Below are positions 33,233 to 45,100 of a stretch of DNA of 64,000 nucleotides, one piece after another; the stretch's first letter is position 1; the number at the start of each line of letters is the position of its first letter. The translations under genes and the position numbers were made by a program. This DNA is from Sclerotiophoma versabilis (taxonomy: Eukaryota > Ascomycota > Dothideomycetes > Pleosporales > Didymellaceae). The stretch spans positions 868,001 through 932,000 of the forward strand of contig JAAROD010000026.1 of NCBI GenBank assembly GCA_012274445.1, written 5' to 3'. Under the pieces are notes generated by a model. That model saw only the letters and a list, made by a program, of their open reading frames with translations, was not told the origin of the DNA and searched no databases.

Positions 33233-36200
33233 ATGATTGGCAAAGGCCTCATCCTGCTCGGGTCAGCTCTGCCTGCCTTGGCTACATCGCTGGCTAAGAG
33301 ACAGAGCTCTTCTCTCGAAAGTTGTCCTGGATACACTGCAAGCAATGTTCAAGACAATGGCGCCAGAATAACCGCGGATCTTGCGCTTGCCGGCACGGCA
33401 TGCAATGTCTACGGTGATGACCTGACGGATTTGAGGCTAGAGGTGGAATACCAGACTGGTACGCTGACTGTTACCTCCTTCCTATTTGTAAATACTAAGC
33501 ATACCTAGAAAGCCGCATTCACGTCAAGATCTATGATGCCGCCGAGCAGGTCTTCCAGATTCAGGAATCCGTTTGGCCCAGGCCTCAAGCCAATGACGGA
33601 ATTGATCCTGCGAGCTCTGCTTTGGTGTTCTCGCACACCGAGAACCCGTTCTCTTTTGCTATTACCCGCAGAGATACCAATGAGACCCTTTTCGATACGT
33701 CAGCAGCGAACCTTGTCTTTGAGACGCAGTACCTCCGACTTAGGACAAGCCTACCTCAGTCCCCAAATCTGTATGGCCTGGGAGAGTCTACTGATCATTT
33801 CCACTTGAACACTACTAACTATACTCGAACTGTAAGTCGATTTCTCAACAACTCCATAAGCAATATAAACTAACAAGAGCAGCTGTGGAACCGTGATGCG
33901 TATGGTACTCCCCCAGGAACCAACCTTTACGGGTCTCATCCAGTGTACTTTGACCACCGAGGTGAGAATGGTACTCACGGCGTCTTCCTTGCCAGCTCTC
34001 AGGGCATGGACATCAAGATCGACGACTCAGATGGCCAGTTCCTCGAGTACAACACCCTTGGCGGTATCATCGACCTGTACTTCTTGGCTGGCCCTACACC
34101 CAAGGAAGTCGCTGTCCAGTACTCTGCGTTGTCTGGAACCGCGGCCATGATGCCTTACTGGGGTTTCGGGTTCCACCAGTGCAAGTACGGGTACCGTGAC
34201 GTGTGGGAAGTTGCCGAGGTCGTGGCCAATTACACTCAAGCAGACATCCCATTAGAGGTCATGTGGACCGACATCGATTACATGGAGCTAAGACGCTTGT
34301 TTACCCTAGACCCGGAACGGTATCCATTGGAGCTGGTCCGTGATATGGTCTCTTATCTTCACGAGCGTCAGCAACATTACATTGTTATGGTCAACTCGGC
34401 TGTCTGGGCAGGTGGCAACGACGTATACAATGAAGGTGTTGAACAGAACGTGTGGCAGATTCGGGAGAACGGCAGCGAGTATCGCGGAGCAGTCTGGCCT
34501 GGCCCAACTGTCTTCCCTGATTGGTTTCATCCCAACACTCAGGACTACTGGAACAGCCAGTTCGAGCAGTTCTTTGATCCTGCTACAGGTGTCGATATTG
34601 ACGGCCTATGGAACGACATGAACGAGCCTGCGAATTTCTGCCCGTATCCTTGCTCAGACCCTGTAGCTTACTCCGAAGAGTCTAAGAACCCTCCTGAGCC
34701 TCCACCAGTCCGCCCTGGTGGACCTGGTCGCGTCATTCCTGGGTTCCCTGCCAGCTTGCAGCCGGGTTCCAGCACCAACGCCACCAAGCGCTCGCTTCAA
34801 TCTCGCCAGTTCAACGAGAAGATGTCGATGCCTAAGCGCTCTCTGCTCGCTCGTCAGTCGAACCAGACTACACCACGTCTGGGCCTGCCCGGCCGTGATC
34901 TCATCAACCCTGGGTACGAGATCCAAAACGCTGCAGGGTCTATCAGCAACAAAACCATGGACACTGACATCCGCAACCACGATGGCTCTTACCACTACGA
35001 CACCCACAACTTCTGGGGTTCGCTTATGTCCATCGCATCGAGGGAGTCTATGTTGCAACGCCGCCCAGAGCGCCGTCCCTTCCTCATCACTCGCTCTACA
35101 GTAAGATTTCCGCTTCTTGTATGTGTTCTTCGCTAACTTTTGTCCAGTTTGTTGGTCTTGGTAAGTATGTGGGCAAATGGCTTGGTGACAATGTCAGCAC
35201 CTGGGAGCAATACCGCTTCAGTATTGCCGGTATCTTGAACTTTGCATCTGTCTTCCAGATCCCTATGGTTGGACCCGACATCTGCGGTTTTGCCGGCAAT
35301 ACCACTGAGACCCGTAGGTACACCTCTGCTCTAACCCCCTTGACGTACTGACGTTGTGAAAGTCTGCGCCCGCTGGGCTACCCTCGGTGCCTTCTACCCC
35401 TTCATGCGCAACCACGCAGGCGACACTTCCATCTTCCAAGAGTTCTATCGCTGGCCTCTCACACAAGCTGCAGCGCGTAACGCTATCGCTGTCCGCTACC
35501 GCCTGCTTGACTACATCTACACGGCCTTCCATCGCCAGTCTGAAACTGGTCTTCCCCTCCTGAACCCTCTGTTCTTCCATTACCCTGAGGACGCTAATAC
35601 TTTCAGCATTGAATACCAATTCTTCTACGGCGACGACATCCTCGTCTCGCCCGTGCTCGAAGAGAACAGTACCTCCGTAAGCATCTACCTTCCCAACGGC
35701 ATCTTCTACGACTGGTGGACGCTCGAGCAAGTCCAAGGCACGGGATCATACATCAACATCACCGACGTCGGCTTTGACTCGATCCCGCTGCACATCCGCG
35801 GCGGCGCAATCCTGCCCCTGCGCGCTGCGAGTGCAAACACCACCGCAGAGCTGCGCAAGCAGGACTTTGTGCTCTGGATCGCACCGAACAGTACAGGCCA
35901 GGCGTACGGCACGCTGTATCTGGATGACGGCGACAGCATTGAGCAGGCCGGCGTCAGTGAGATTGTATTTACATATGACAATGGCGAGTTCAGCATGACG
36001 GGCGAGTTTGGTTACGAGACAGATGTGCAGGTCAAGAACATCACGCTCCTTGGAGCAAATGGCCAGCAGACGCTGCAGGGCCCTGTGCCGCTGACGGGCG
36101 AATACAGTGCGACCTTCAATGGCACTTCAGGTGGGAACTACACTGGCGGTGGTAGCCCGCCGCAATTCGAGGGCGCTGCGACTAGGAACAGTGTTGGCGC

Positions 36201-36243
36201 GCTGGTTGGTGCCATTGCCGGTGCTGCATTCTTGGCTCTATAG
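33233..36243 (+). CDS. Secreted alpha-glucosidase (GH31)
   Basis: Releases glucose from the non-reducing ends of alpha-glucans. Five exons: 33233-33458, 33509-33831, 33883-35100, 35148-35313 and 35363-36243 (937 residues). Each junction restores family sequence, for example NTTETLCARWATLGAFYPF across intron 4. Residues 1-18 are a signal peptide (MIGKGLILLGSALPALA). The nucleophile motif is DGLWNDMNEPANF (Asp428). HYIVMVNSAVW, LITRSTFVGLGKYVGKWLGDN, GPDICGFAGNTTE and FFYGDDILVSPVLE are further GH31 landmarks. The usual DPAV after the first barrel strand reads NSAV here. An insertion (about 470-520) is rich in Pro/Arg/Ser. The C-terminus (RNSVGALVGAIAGAAFLAL) looks like a GPI-anchor signal. Confidence 0.92.
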
Positions 36244-36523
36244 AAGGAAGACTCATCCATAATTTCAAGATGAGCGTGAATATCAGCGACACTTGGCGTG
36301 TTGATGTTGGATATCTAGGAGTGGGTTAGATACTCTAGTTCACAAGTTTCCTCTATTGAAAATTTTCACACCCTGGCCGCTTTAGCCTAACGTCGACTAT
36401 CTCCCCTCCATACCCACCACTCCAGGCATCGAGTTATATCCTATAAAAGCCTCTTCTCATCCCTTTTGACTTCAGTATATACACGTTACATTGCTCTGTC
36501 TATCCATCAACCAATCAGCATCC

Positions 36524-36629
36524 GCCCTCTTGGCTTAGTGGTAAAGCGTATCACTAGTACACCAACGTTCCCAGCGAACGACCTGGCTTGCAAATGATAA
36601 GATCGCTAGTTCGATTCTGGCAGAGGGCA
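36524..36629 (+). tRNA. tRNA-Thr (anticodon AGU) with intron
   Basis: It folds completely by hand. The acceptor stem is GCCCTCT/AGAGGGC (36524-36530, 36622-36628) with discriminator A36629. The D stem is GCTT/AAGC. The anticodon stem is TATCA/TGATA with loop CTAGTA..A and anticodon AGT at 36556-36558. The variable loop is AGATC and the T stem GCTAG/CTGGC. A 34-nt intron (36560-36593) sits at the canonical place, one base after the anticodon. The B box (AGTTCGATTCT) is slightly off consensus, and there is no T-run behind the gene. Confidence 0.92.
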
Positions 36630-36678
36630 TTGCAGCTGCTTCCTAGTCTGAGCAGCTGTTCGCAAAACCAACCTTTCA

Positions 36679-36759
36679 GGCGTTGTGGCGGAGTGGTTAT
36701 CGCGCAAGACTAGAAATCTTGTTCCTTCGGGAGCGTAGGTTCGAATCCTGCCAACGTCG
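36679..36759 (+). tRNA. tRNA-Ser (anticodon AGA)
   Basis: Complete type II tRNA. The acceptor stem is GGCGTTG/CAACGTC (36679-36685, 36752-36758) with discriminator G36759. The D stem is GCG/CGC and the anticodon stem CAAGA/TCTTG with loop CTAGAAA. The long variable arm is TTCC-TTC-GGGA and the T stem GTAGG/CCTGC. The B box GGTTCGAATCC (36738-36748) is perfect. No intron. A 9-T terminator follows directly. It lies 49 bp downstream of tRNA-Thr, on the same strand. Confidence 0.95.
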
Positions 36760-36761
36760 TC

Positions 36762-36770
36762 TTTTTTTTT
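36762..36770 (+). terminator. RNA polymerase III T-run terminator
   Basis: Nine consecutive T residues begin three bases after the tRNA-Ser discriminator. This is the only Pol III terminator found for the Thr-Ser tRNA pair. Confidence 0.9.
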
Positions 36771-37124
36771 AACAACCTCCCCTTGCTGGTGTTGTTTCCT
36801 TGGATCGTTGGTGAGGGAGGTATGATGGGGTAGTGTGCGTGTGTTGCGTTGGGTTGGCTGGCGGGAGGTGGATGTTCAGATGTGGGCTGGGGAGTGCTTT
36901 TTGTTTCGGGCGAGGTATGAAATCACAGGATATGACAATGTGAGATGGGTCTGAATGGTGATGTATTGCGTAGTATTGGTGTATCTGATAGTGCGATGTG
37001 TTCCGTGTACTTAGCGCTGTGTTTGGTGCAGTGTCTTACTCTTCTGCGCTCAACAATGCCTGCCCATGTGGAGACTGACCAACCTGCGTCAGCCCTGAAG
37101 CGAACACTACGGCTAGGCTCTGAC
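36771..37124. other. Intergenic region
   Basis: About 350 bp, G/T-rich, between the tRNA pair and the 3' end of the DUF1308 gene. No gene seen. Confidence 0.5.
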
Positions 37125-38678
37125 TTACCTTGGCGCTCTGCGGCCGTGTTTCGCGATCAGACTCCTCGACTCACCGCAAAGCCATATGTGCGGACCGGCC
37201 TCTCCGTCTTCAAGCCCATGCTGATTGATAGCATGCTCAATCTGTCGGGCTCGCGCGCGGTTGGAACTTAAAGTGGTAATACCCTCCGCCCATCCGTAGA
37301 AGAATATCGACGCATTCAGCCGACTCATCTCCTCGTGGAGTTTGCGTGCTGCAGCGGGTAGTCGCGTGGCGATCGTGTCGACGTTACTCGGCACAACACG
37401 TATGGGTAGCTTGAAGCCAGCGGGAACTGGGTGATCGGACATGAATGCCCACTCTGCCACGAGATCTTCGGACGTTCGACCCTCGCAGTCGCCCTGGGCC
37501 ATAAGCAGCTGGGCTCTTCGCTTCTCCATATCGGTAGCAAGCGTGTCAACGATCAGGTTCATCTGATCAGCGGCTTCCTGCGTACACACCATGGAGTGGG
37601 AGCCGATTGCGAGGTAAAGATGAGTTGGCAACAGGTTCTCGCCAGCTTCTTCCTCTATCTGAGCTTTGACTTCGCCAGGGTACCAGTCGAGGATCGGACA
37701 GGGCTTGTGAGAGATGTCAGAGACGAGAGCGAGCAGTATAGTGCAGTCGATATTCAGTGTCTCGGAGAGTGCACGAGTCCGGTCTACCAGTAGATTGTTC
37801 AGAACAGCTTCTAGACGTGGTGTAGCTGGTATGTCCTCAGCACATTGCACGATCGCACCAGTCGCCCGAATCTTCGCAATGATGCCGTCGACCTCTTTCG
37901 ACTTTCCGGCTACGATGCGTGTAAGCACGAGGCGCACTTTTGGTGGTCGCCCTTGTACAGGGTTGGCTCGTGCAGCTCTCGCAAGCTCACGTGCGTTTCT
38001 CACAACGTCGACTTGGTCTTCATCATCTTCGTCCTCCCAGTTGCTTGGGCGTGCGTCAGACATTTCATCGTCTGATTCTGAGTCATTAACCCAGCCTAGC
38101 TTCGCGAGATCGAAGATAATCCGTTTCTCAGATACAGTCGACACACGAATCCACTCCCTGCCTTCATCCGCAACGATATCGACCAGAGCTGCTGTCTTCC
38201 CTTTCCCTACGCCTCCCTTCCCAAGGCTCAAGCCTTTCAGCGTGCGTTTGCCAGCTGGAGCCTTGTGTCGGTCCCAGAAGTAATATTTGCGAAAAGCTTG
38301 CAATCCGCATGATCGTTTCGCGGCACCCCACAGTGCCTCGTAGTAGGTAAGATTCGAAGACACGATAAAGTGGCGAACCTTCTCCTCAGTCTTGCCAGAG
38401 TTCACGATCTTCTTGAGGAATGCGAGTTCGTTTTTGAAATCGTTGCGCAAGTTGCGGTACTCGACTGGATGCGGGGCCCTGGTGATCTTCTGGCGTTCCA
38501 TGACTGCTTCAACATAGGCTTCCACTTCCTCGTATAGCGTTTCACATCGATAAATGAGATCCTGGGCAGTGGCATCGAGATCTGAACCATTGGTACTGGT
38601 CAAACTGTGATCTCTTGAGCCTGTTGCATCTGTCTCGAGGTTCAGATTGCTGAAGTCTGTTGATATTGATTCGGTCAT
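37125..38678 (-). CDS. DUF1308 family protein (C7orf25-like)
   Basis: Intronless, 517 residues from ATG 38678 (MTESISTDFSNLNLETD). The longer frame starts from TTG and was rejected. The N-terminal half is helical (CETLYEEVEAYVEAVMERQK, LRNDFKNELAFLKKIVNSGK). The middle has FWDRHKAPAGKR, a Gly/Lys-rich loop (SLGKGGVGKGKTAALVDIVA) and VSEKRIIFDLAKLGW. The C-terminal DUF1308 domain carries NLLVDRTRALSETLNIDCTI, SDISHKPC and an ending with GPHIWLCGESRSLIAKHGRR. The function of the family is unknown; the second half is thought PIN-like by others, which I cannot show here. The stop TAA lies inside a strong 5' splice-site consensus (CAAG|GTAAGTC), so a further small exon is possible. Confidence 0.8.
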   Translation of the reverse strand: MTESISTDFSNLNLETDATGSRDHSLTSTNGSDLDATAQDLIYRCETLYEEVEAYVEAVMERQKITRAPHPVEYRNLRNDFKNELAFLKKIVNSGKTEEKVRHFIVSSNLTYYEALWGAAKRSCGLQAFRKYYFWDRHKAPAGKRTLKGLSLGKGGVGKGKTAALVDIVADEGREWIRVSTVSEKRIIFDLAKLGWVNDSESDDEMSDARPSNWEDEDDEDQVDVVRNARELARAARANPVQGRPPKVRLVLTRIVAGKSKEVDGIIAKIRATGAIVQCAEDIPATPRLEAVLNNLLVDRTRALSETLNIDCTILLALVSDISHKPCPILDWYPGEVKAQIEEEAGENLLPTHLYLAIGSHSMVCTQEAADQMNLIVDTLATDMEKRRAQLLMAQGDCEGRTSEDLVAEWAFMSDHPVPAGFKLPIRVVPSNVDTIATRLPAAARKLHEEMSRLNASIFFYGWAEGITTLSSNRARARQIEHAINQHGLEDGEAGPHIWLCGESRSLIAKHGRRAPR

Positions 38679-39121
38679 GGTTAAAGGTGTGGCTGGAGAA
38701 CGATCCCAAATCCTTTGAATGTGTGAAACAATAGTCCGGGTGAGTTTTGTAAGAGCTCTTCTGGTACTCAAGGAAATTGAATATTGCGAAAGAAGGGAAG
38801 ATTTCGTTTTGCAAGAGCCATTGGGTTGTTCGAGTCACACCTGATTGGAAGGTTCGATGACGTTCTTTCCTTGCTCACGGCCTGCCGGTGCCTGCTATGG
38901 AGTGAACTGCAGCACCAGTGCTAATCTCCTGCTGCCACAGACCAAAGCCTTGTGATTTGGATAGTATCGCGTGCACATCACAGCTCTAGGCTTGAGCATT
39001 GAATAGCTCCACGGGCCGATATTCATCCCGGTGAATCTTGGCGACCGACCCCGCCAAAAGTTGCCGCGAATTACGCACCACAACTTGCTGCGCCGTACCC
39101 CAGAACACCCCACACTACACA
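38679..39121. promoter_or_regulatory. Divergent promoter region, DUF1308 / SRP subunit
   Basis: About 440 bp between two divergent starts, so both promoters lie here. No gene or named motif supported. Confidence 0.45.
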
Positions 39122-39677
39122 ATGCCGTACCTCAAGAGCAGTACCGAGTGGTACGAGCAGTCCTCACTACTGCTGAAAGCTAGACCGACAAGTGTACGCC
39201 TGCAATTGATATTGACGCGAGTCTAAAGTGCTAATTCGATTGTAGACACGCGTCACATCCAAATACACCGTTCTTAAACCCTCAGCTTCCAAGATCAAGA
39301 AGCGCGAAAAGTATGCCGCCAAGCAGGCAGCAAAGCCCGCAGACACATCACGCACATCGTCACCGCCGCCACAGACGAACCCTCAAGAAGTTACAGCGAC
39401 CTTTGTTCTGAAGACATACGACCCTGTGTCAGGCACATGTTTGCAGTACGAGACGACAAAGGGCGCGGAGGTAGGGAGGCTAATTAGTAGCCTGGGGCGG
39501 TTAGGACGCGAAATGGCAGCGCTACCGGAGGCTCTTGAGGATCTGGGCGCGCCGCAGGATGCTGGCGTAGCGACACCGAAGGTTGATGAACAAGGTGACG
39601 TCAAGATGGGCGATGTACCCGTACCCGCGGCCGCAGGGACAGGAGGTGGAAAGAAGAAGAAGAAGAGCAAGAAATGA
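39122..39677 (+). CDS. srp21: Signal recognition particle subunit SRP9/SRP21 type
   Basis: Subunit of the SRP Alu domain, which slows translation while ribosomes are targeted to the ER. Exons 39122-39193 and 39246-39677 (52-nt intron, GTACGC donor, GCTAATT branch, TTGTAG acceptor) give 167 residues. The N-terminal SRP9-like domain shows MPYLKSSTEWYEQSSLLLKA and, across the junction, RPTSTRVTSKYTVLKP. The second half (ATFVLKTYDPVSGTCLQYET, EVGRLISSLGRL) completes the alpha-beta-beta-beta-alpha fold. A low-complexity tail with KVDEQGDVKMGD and a poly-Lys end (GGGKKKKKSKK) is usual in fungal SRP21 and probably binds RNA. It is larger than animal SRP9, as expected for fungi. Confidence 0.88.
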
Positions 39678-42138
39678 GCAACGACCGGCGAATGATCGTC
39701 AGACAACACGCTATGAGGCTGCGGTCAAAACCAAGTACGTGTATCAGCCCACGTAGCTTGATCGCAAGACCAAACCAGGAAGAAGCGAGAAGAAGAGGGC
39801 TACACATCCATAGGGAGGCGCGATACAGTTCACGTATCACCATCGAAGCGAGGCGCAGGAGAAGATACCCTGGGCCATTCAGATCAACAAACACAACAAA
39901 CACCCAACGTGTCAATTGCTTCTACCACACTACTTTCCATTGATGTCCACGAACGTTGCCGATCTTTTGCAAATCCTTCAACCCTTGGGATCGCGCCTGT
40001 GAGGTGCTGTGACTCTTTATGTTCCTCCAGCTAAGACGCCTCCTCCTTCGCGCACAAACCCCTCCTTATGTGACAAGTACCCAAACCCCCTTACAATCCT
40101 TCCCCTTGCCATCCTTCACGCTCGAAACCTCCCAATGGTCTTCCTCGGTCTTGACATCAGCCTCATTGGCTCGGCGGAGGGAGTTCTTTGTCTGAGACGG
40201 TCTCTGGTTGTGCTTTACGCCCGTCGTGTGAGGGAGTCCGCTGACTGTAGGACGATTGCAAAGTCATACTGTGTGAGATTTCTCTTTGTGTATGTGGTTC
40301 CACCAGTGGCTCAACTGCAGGGGTAAGGTAAGCATGCAACTTAAATAGCTTACTGGAGGATTTTCATCTAAAGATAAGATAATCTTCGAAGTCTAAACCG
40401 GACGCCGCATTGAGTAACGCTAGTTTTGTATTATAACGAATTTATGCCCCATTCTGGTGCTCGACTGCCAACAGCAAAGTAACTGAAATCTGACAACAGG
40501 TACTCTATACCTAAACAATTGCGGAAGATGAGAAACAATGAAAACGAAAACGAAATCTACAGGACTGTGTGTTGAAGAGCTCATTTGGCTGTTTCAGGAT
40601 TAGGGTTCAGTATCAAAAGTCCGAGACGCATTAGCGTCGCCTGAGTGGGTGTTCGAACCTTGAACGCTGGGGTACAGAATGTAAATGCCATTATATACTT
40701 GAGTGTGCGATTTCCAGGATCTAGGCTGTCCTCGGCCTTACAGAGTGATGGTGTGGCGCAGGTCCAGGTACGTGTGGCAATGGAACCCAGCGGGTATGCC
40801 GATAGCTTCAGTGGTTCAGAGCGTCTGTGACGGTCAAGGATGTTGGATGGAGGTTTCAAGTCCACGGCAAGGCCGCTGACGTGCATTGAACTTGCAGAAA
40901 CCCTTCAAACGGGCGCGTAGATGTAGCGTGACGGTAGATCAACACTGCTTCTCAAAGACCCTCAGTCTCCCGCAGGATGCCCACAGGATCGCCAAGGGCG
41001 GAAGATCTGAGGGCAAGGATAGCCAGTCATTGAGAGTGAGCATCCTGACGATTCCTATATTTTCAGTCGTGGGGCGCACAAAGGCTCCTCCAGAGGTGTC
41101 GTATTCGTATGGCAAGCACATGGTGAGCGACCCAGCATCTGCCATCATGCTCTGGATTTCGGTAACGAATCAGAGTTCCTTGCGTGTGAAGGAGTGCTCA
41201 ACCTGGAAGACAGACGTCATTCCAATGATGCGCTACGGAACACTAGTGCCGTCGGCACGATAAGTGGAGCTTGGTGTGCCGCAAGTGTGGCTTACACGCG
41301 TCCCCACGCAAAAAGTTCGCCCTGCTTTGAAGACTATTTCCCTCGGCAGCCTGCAGCTTCAGTCGAATGACCACAACGCTATAGATTATAGTGTTCTATG
41401 GCTCTTGTAGCGCTCTGCAGCAATTGAGGGTATGACACGTTGCCGAGGAAGCGTAGTGGCATTCCTGCAGGCTTCATGGAATTTGTGGCTGAAAACATGG
41501 AAACGAGCAACACGTCATGGATCTTCACACATCCCGGCTACCGATCGCCCGCCATCCAGACCAGGGACGCGCCCTCTTTGAGCCTGGAGTGTCTTGTGTT
41601 GGTCATGCACCGCACAAAATGGGAACCACCGGCTCATCATGAGAGGATTGGGCGATGTCTTTATTGCTCAATGGATTCACTTTGTGCTCGCTGTGCGCCT
41701 TTGATGAGGATCTGGAGTGATGGATCTGTGTACAAGAACTCTCGGAGCTCTACAATGTCTCATGACGTTCACCCATGAGCTCCACAAAACGTTACAAGGT
41801 GTTCACCATCGCTTTCAGGTAATTGAACGCACCGGGTGGGGCCAGCTCTCCTCTTTGAAGCCCCGCGGCTGGATCGTAAATCGATGGTGCGCCCAGACCA
41901 ATCGCACTTGCCTTGGCTGCTGTACAGAGGTGACGGCTGATGACGTATGGGAAACACCTAGCAAGAAGACGCTCGTGTCACGCCAAACAATAAAGTCGCT
42001 TTCCTCCTCTCTCGCCTTGTCCTCATTACACCAACACCAGATACCCCAAACAACCGTGCTACTCCATCAACACCTCCCATTGTTTCAATTGCAACTGTTT
42101 ATTTGATACCCATTTGATACCCCAGAAAACAGCACACC
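39678..42138. other. Long intergenic region
   Basis: About 2.5 kb without a supported gene. Frames at 40009-40326, 40581-40886, 40886-41263, 41440-41778 and 41717-42106 have no domain, and their composition is not consistent across frames. The last 150 bp are C/A/T-rich and probably form the HAM1-like gene promoter and 5'UTR. Confidence 0.5.
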
Positions 42139-45100
42139 ATGTCTACAGGAAAGGCGGTCAACCGTGAGTAACCCCGCACAGCTGCAGAGGAGGCTGGTAG
42201 CACGTGAGTGTGCATCGAGCACGACTCCGAAGAACTCTATGGCGCATCGAGTGACCAATAGCTAATCTTCCGCAGGACCGGTTGACGTAAAGAAGAAGGA
42301 AGCCGATGTTAACAATAAGCTCCAGCTTTACGGGATCTTCCAAGGTATGTGATCTGTTCACAAGTTTTGAACTCAAGGACGATCCGCTAACAAACCCAAC
42401 AGCATTTGCCAACGGCAAAGTTCCTTCCAACAAGCAAATCGATATTGCACTGAACTCAGCGCTTGCATCAAAACCTCTTAGCTCACCATCCAAGAAGCTC
42501 TCAACAGAGGGCCAGCAACTTGTTGGTGACCTGAGGAAGGTCATCGAGCAGGCCAAGATCCTACTTCTCACCAAGAACGAGGGAAATCTTCTCCAGGACT
42601 TCATCTGGAATGCTGAGCAGATCTCCGGTGGAAACCAGGCGCTTCCTGGCGCACCTGTCGACAAGGACACCGCTAGGCAGCACGGTAACGAGGCTCTTGA
42701 TGGCCTGCGAACACTAGGCACGCTATTGATCTCGAATGGTCAATTCAGAAAGCTCCTCTCAGACGCTACTACTCTGCTCCGCGACATTGCTGGCGATGCT
42801 GCACAGAACACCGCCAACAAGGTCAAGCCCTCAGAAGATGCGCTGAACCAGATGGACCATCCCGCTGAAGACAACACCTGGCACGAGAACCCTGACCTCT
42901 CCAAGGGTAACCTTAAGGAGTCGTTGAGACAGAAGGTGCCCGTTGGCAAGCAGGATGTCAAGCAGGTCGCCGGCGATGCTAACCAGGCTGCTCACCCCCA
43001 GGGATCCCGCGACCCGCGAGACACTGCCCAGCTCGGTGCTCACGAGGGCCAGACTGGAAACAATACAGGCATGAACGCGCAGGCTGGATTGGAGCAGGGC
43101 AAGCAACAGCTGGCTGCGAAGATCCCCGAAGAAGACAAGGACAAGGCTCGTGCCCGTCGCGAACAGCTCAACAACTACCTCAAGGGCAAGATGCCCCAGG
43201 AACGCCGTGAGCAGACCATCTGGCGTCTGAAGAAGATGGTTGTCGAGGTTCAGGGTCACCAGGATTACCAGCGTGCCATTGAAACTCTCCTCAGCCTCGC
43301 TGAGCGTTACGCTGGTCACGGCAAGCAGCTCGGCCAGCAGGGTGCTGGCACCGTGCAAGGTGCGCATCAAGAGGACGACGCCCTCGCCCGTGCTGAAGCT
43401 GACATGAAGGTGCGTATTCTAGGTTTCAAAAATGATAACAAGCATTGGCTGACAAACATAAAGACGCTTCTCGAGCGCTTCGCCAACAGCACCTCTGCTG
43501 ACGACCTCATCGAATCCATCAACCAGATCTACAAGGATGCCGACAATGACCCAGAACTCAAGGGCTGGTTCAGGCACTTGAACCAGTACATCCACAAGTG
43601 CCTGCAGCAGCAGGGCTACATCCTGGAGGATCGCTCCACTGAGGAGTGGAACCAGATTTATGACCAAGGTCATGAACTTCTACGCGGTCGCTACCGTGGC
43701 CACACCGACCGCATTGCCGACGAGTTCAAGTTCATCGGTCAGCAGTTCGATGCTGATGAGCAGAACAGGCAATTTGCTCAGTCTGTGAACAAGCTTTTCC
43801 TCGACCTTGGCAATGACGAGAATGGCAAGACCACATTCAAGCCTCACCTTGTCAAGGACCTGACTGACGTCATCCTTCCTGGTCTTTTCGAGAGCGTACA
43901 GTATGTGCCCATTCCTCGTATTGAGTACAGTGACCCTATGGTCGATGCTATCATTGAGAACCTGGTCATCGAGAGCGACAACCTTGCTCCCAACGTCATG
44001 GAGTTCGGCTCTGACAACTACTGGCGCTGGGGACGCAAGTCGATCACCAACAAGAACAAGAACAAGGTCATGCTCTCCGTCTCTGGTGTGCAGATGGACC
44101 TTCGCGACGTCTCTTATTACCTGAAGAAGAAGCAGGGATTCCCCTCCATCACCGACAAGGGTGTTATGGACATCTTTATGGGAGGCTCTGGCTTTAGCTT
44201 CAAGGTTGAGCTCGAGACTGCCGACAAGGCCCGCGAGCACGCCCAAACTCACTTCTTCAAGGTCACTAAGGTTGAGACTGACATCCAGAACCTGTCTATC
44301 AAGCTCAAGAAGAGCAACCACAAGCTGCTTTTCAACATGTTCAAGCCTCTGTTGCTGAAGGTCATGCGCCCGGTCATCCAGAAGGTTCTTGAGAAGCAGA
44401 TCAAGGACTCTGTCAACCAGGTCGACGGCCTGCTCTTCGATGTCAAGAAGGAGGCCGAACGCGCCGAGGCCGAGGCCAAGCGCAACCCTGACCCTGAACA
44501 TATCCAGAACATGTACCAGCGCTACGCTTCTGCCGCCCAAACCCGCATCATGCAGGGTAAGCAGAAGAAGGAGCAGCTGAAGGAAAAGACAAAGGACACT
44601 CAGGTCAATGTTGCTGTCACACAGCACGACTCCATCTTCAAGAACATCTCTCTACCCGGTGGTATCTCGACAAAGGCCACTGAATACAAGGAGTTGGCTG
44701 CTAAGGGTGATAAGTGGGAGAGCCCCATCTTCTCCATTGGCTCAGCCCGCGAGACCTCAAGCCTGCCTCAGATTGCCAAGGTCACTCGCAAGCCTCACGG
44801 CCGCCCAGATGGCTATGCCCCTACTACCACTCGCACTGGCACTGGCTCAGGTCTCAGCTCTTCTCAGTATGATGGCACTGGTGCCGGTTACGGCAGCCAG
44901 GGCTATGGTAACCAGGGCCTTTCCTCCGGCCAAGGTCTTGCTGCTGGATCTGGTCTTGCTGCTGGATCTGGCCTTGCGGCTGGTCAGGGGCTGCCCGACC
45001 GCTCAGGTCTCGGCCATCAGTCTGGTCAGATCGGCTCAGGCCCCGGTAGCTCTGGTCTTGCTCAAGGACACCATCTCGGTGGACAGTCTGGTACTCACCC

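Noticed and set aside
43680..44627. 315-codon minus frame inside the HAM1-like gene
   Set aside because: It mirrors Leu/Asp/Val-rich reverse complement of the HAM1 coding sequence; no domain, and the sense frame is well supported.
44933..44990. Tandem repeat in the HAM1-like tail as a mobile or regulatory repeat
   Set aside because: It encodes GLAAGS repeats in frame and is explained as low-complexity protein sequence.
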